From NCBI RefSeq assembly GCF_000368145.1, contig NZ_KB849286.1:1-64000 (forward strand): a DNA stretch of 64,000 nucleotides. Direction: 5' to 3'. The notes under the pieces are model-generated. The model made no database searches. It saw nothing but the letters and a program-made list of their open reading frames with translations, and was not told the DNA's origin. Position 1 is the first letter of the stretch. Every line of letters begins with the position of its first letter. Shown here piece after piece: positions 62,739 to 64,000 of this stretch. The stretch comes from Acinetobacter guillouiae CIP 63.46. Its GTDB lineage: Bacteria; Pseudomonadota; Gammaproteobacteria; Pseudomonadales; Moraxellaceae. A program made the position numbers and the translations under genes.

Positions 62739-64000
62739 TTAGCTACCTTTATTAATGGTTTCCAGCTCACTTAGAATCGAATTAAGATTTGATTCTGTTG
62801 ATGATGAACCATAGACAGTCGCCTTATTTTTTCCAGTACTGAGTTCATATTTCACGGTTTTAGAACTTTCTGTATCTAGTGTTGCTGCTGTTTTGCTGGA
62901 ATATTGACTATAGCGCTCCAATTGCTCACGGACATAGTTTGCATTTGAAGTACCGCCACCACCTCCTGAAAACGCACCCACAACATCCAAGCCATTTTTA
63001 GCAAGCCATGAAGTAGATGCATTTCTATATCCACCTCCTAACTTAGATCCATCAAGAATAGTCCGCGCAATTTCAGCGGCATTTTTATCGTCATAACCCA
63101 TTGCTTTTAACTCTGCTTCAACACCACTTTGATCAAATGCTAAGCGTGTTTTTTCACCACGAGGTGTAGCATGTATTCCACCTGTTTGAGCATCGAGCGC
63201 CTTTGCCCAAGCTTCAGATGAAGAGTGAGCTTCTTCACGAGCTACATCACCTAAATCCCTGAAGCTTTGCTGTGCATCATAAGTCGCATTGCTGACTTTT
63301 TGCATAGAGATTTCCATTTGAGATCCTGCATCTACAGTCACCTTGCCCACTTCATTTACGCTAGATGCCAATCCATTTGCAGCCAGTTGCCCTTCATACC
63401 AAGCGATTTTGGCTGCATTCCCTGAAGCATATATTTTGTCAGCCATATTGATTAAAGCTTGTCTGACCTGCTCAGCCGAAGCAGTACCAGATTGCTTCAT
63501 AACATTAAAAGCTCTCATTTGAGAGTCTGCAATCTTAGACGTCTCTTCTTTAGATGTTACTCCAAGCAATTTGTAGGCTTTTTCAATTTCAGAAATATTT
63601 TCAGGGATTTTCCCATTTATCTGATCAAGATATTCCATGCCTATTTGGACTTGTTTTGCAGATAGCACACCTTGTTTTTCAAATGAAATTAGCTGTTGTT
63701 TAGCAGCCTCGATTTCCGCTTGGTTTTTTGCTTTTTCAGCCCACTTTTCCCAACCTTGATAAAGTGCATCAGTTGCTTGGGTGCCCTTAGCGCCCATTGT
63801 AGTTAGGCCATTTGCATAATTATCCAAATGGACTTTATTGGCAGCAAACTTTTCAGAAACTCTGTTTAGAGCAACATCCAAGTCTAGGCCTAGAGCCGCA
63901 GCTCCTTTTCTTGCCTTGGTTATAGTGTCATCTTGAACTTCGACAGCCTTTGTTCCAGCGCTCATAGCTGAAACAATTACTTTGCCAGTCTCATCGAATT
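62739..64000 (-). CDS. Phage tail tape measure protein, C-terminal part (cut by window end)
   Basis: The frame is open to the right edge, so the N-terminal part lies beyond 64000 (the residues at the edge read FDETGKVIVSAMSAGTKAVE). It is long, alpha-helical and rich in Ala, Gln, Lys and Glu, with coiled-coil stretches such as EIEAAKQQLISFEKQGVLS. It contains the lysozyme-like or adaptor region GIHATPRGEKTRLAFDQSG and ends in a Ser/Gly-rich linker with SGGGGGTS. Tape measures set tail length. The tail genes follow immediately. Confidence 0.8.
   Translation of the reverse strand, partial: FDETGKVIVSAMSAGTKAVEVQDDTITKARKGAAALGLDLDVALNRVSEKFAANKVHLDNYANGLTTMGAKGTQATDALYQGWEKWAEKAKNQAEIEAAKQQLISFEKQGVLSAKQVQIGMEYLDQINGKIPENISEIEKAYKLLGVTSKEETSKIADSQMRAFNVMKQSGTASAEQVRQALINMADKIYASGNAAKIAWYEGQLAANGLASSVNEVGKVTVDAGSQMEISMQKVSNATYDAQQSFRDLGDVAREEAHSSSEAWAKALDAQTGGIHATPRGEKTRLAFDQSGVEAELKAMGYDDKNAAEIARTILDGSKLGGGYRNASTSWLAKNGLDVVGAFSGGGGGTSNANYVREQLERYSQYSSKTAATLDTESSKTVKYELSTGKNKATVYGSSSTESNLNSILSELETINKGS

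Larger units (their letters stand above)
53396..64000 (-). mobile_element. Prophage late region (tail and lysis), runs off the right edge
   Basis: A continuous leftward operon: tape measure, several tail and baseplate-type proteins, a possible holin and an endolysin, with small gaps and overlaps typical of phages. Head, integrase and regulatory genes lie beyond 64000. The left boundary is just left of the terminator at 53396; the att site itself was not identified. The umuC scars to the left are likely traces of related elements. Confidence 0.85.

Noticed and set aside
1-64000. CRISPR arrays, tRNA or rRNA genes
   Set aside because: No regularly spaced short repeats with unique spacers and no tRNA-like cloverleaf or rRNA stretch were noticed when reading the window. 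The 246-bp adhesin units and the 11-bp iterons have no spacers.

Overview
The window looks like an Acinetobacter chromosome, probably not A. baumannii itself. The evidence is AT-rich DNA (below about 40% GC by eye), the gene order kdsD-kdsC-lptC-lptA-lptB, a Bap-type adhesin with the usual N-terminal prefix domain, SfnB-family genes, a GltP symporter and a 1277-aa PurL. The first 45 kb is mostly ordinary chromosome. The last 19 kb is accessory DNA ending inside a prophage tail operon.

Left part (1-21.9 kb). The 5' part of a giant Bap-like adhesin (minus strand) is followed by the LPS operon: KdsD and KdsC make and dephosphorylate the Kdo precursor, and LptC, LptA and LptB belong to the LPS export machine. 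Next come cysS, a TetR regulator, and an organosulfur scavenging group (LysR regulator, SDR oxidoreductase, two SfnB-family flavoproteins, a DmoA/NtaA-type flavin monooxygenase). Then follow an EamA transporter, a YaiI protein, a gene of unknown function, a gene-poor stretch with DnaA-box-like 9-mers and a 50-codon membrane ORF, serC, an AraC regulator, a LysE exporter and an SRPBCC protein.

Middle (22-45 kb). A TolC/HlyD/ABC-2 permease/ABC-2 permease operon has no ATPase gene. It is followed by gltP, a cluster of small secreted proteins and lipoproteins, purL, two more exported unknowns, the group dgt / zinc-ribbon protein / ruvA / ruvB, a catecholate-type TonB receptor behind a Fur box, and an AtoE short-chain fatty acid transporter.

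Right part (45-64 kb). From 45.1 to 53.4 kb the DNA is a graveyard of mobile-element scars. I see three short 3' ends of umuC (DUF4113 region), two about 230-bp direct repeats each carrying three 11-bp GTCTAC-type iterons, a 300-bp duplication flanking an 88-aa orphan gene, remnants of a phage spanin-like gene, and a truncated HNH toxin tail followed by a SUKH immunity gene. Between them sit intact small cargo genes, including a PliG-type lysozyme inhibitor and an oversized OmpW-family protein. From 53.4 kb to the right edge a prophage runs leftward: tape measure (cut by the window end), tail and baseplate-type proteins, a possible holin and an N-acetylmuramidase endolysin. Two adjacent tail proteins share a repeated domain with an INYxTG signature that I do not recognise as a named family.

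No tRNA, rRNA, CRISPR array or intact insertion sequence was seen. All functions are read from sequence motifs by eye; no database search was possible.
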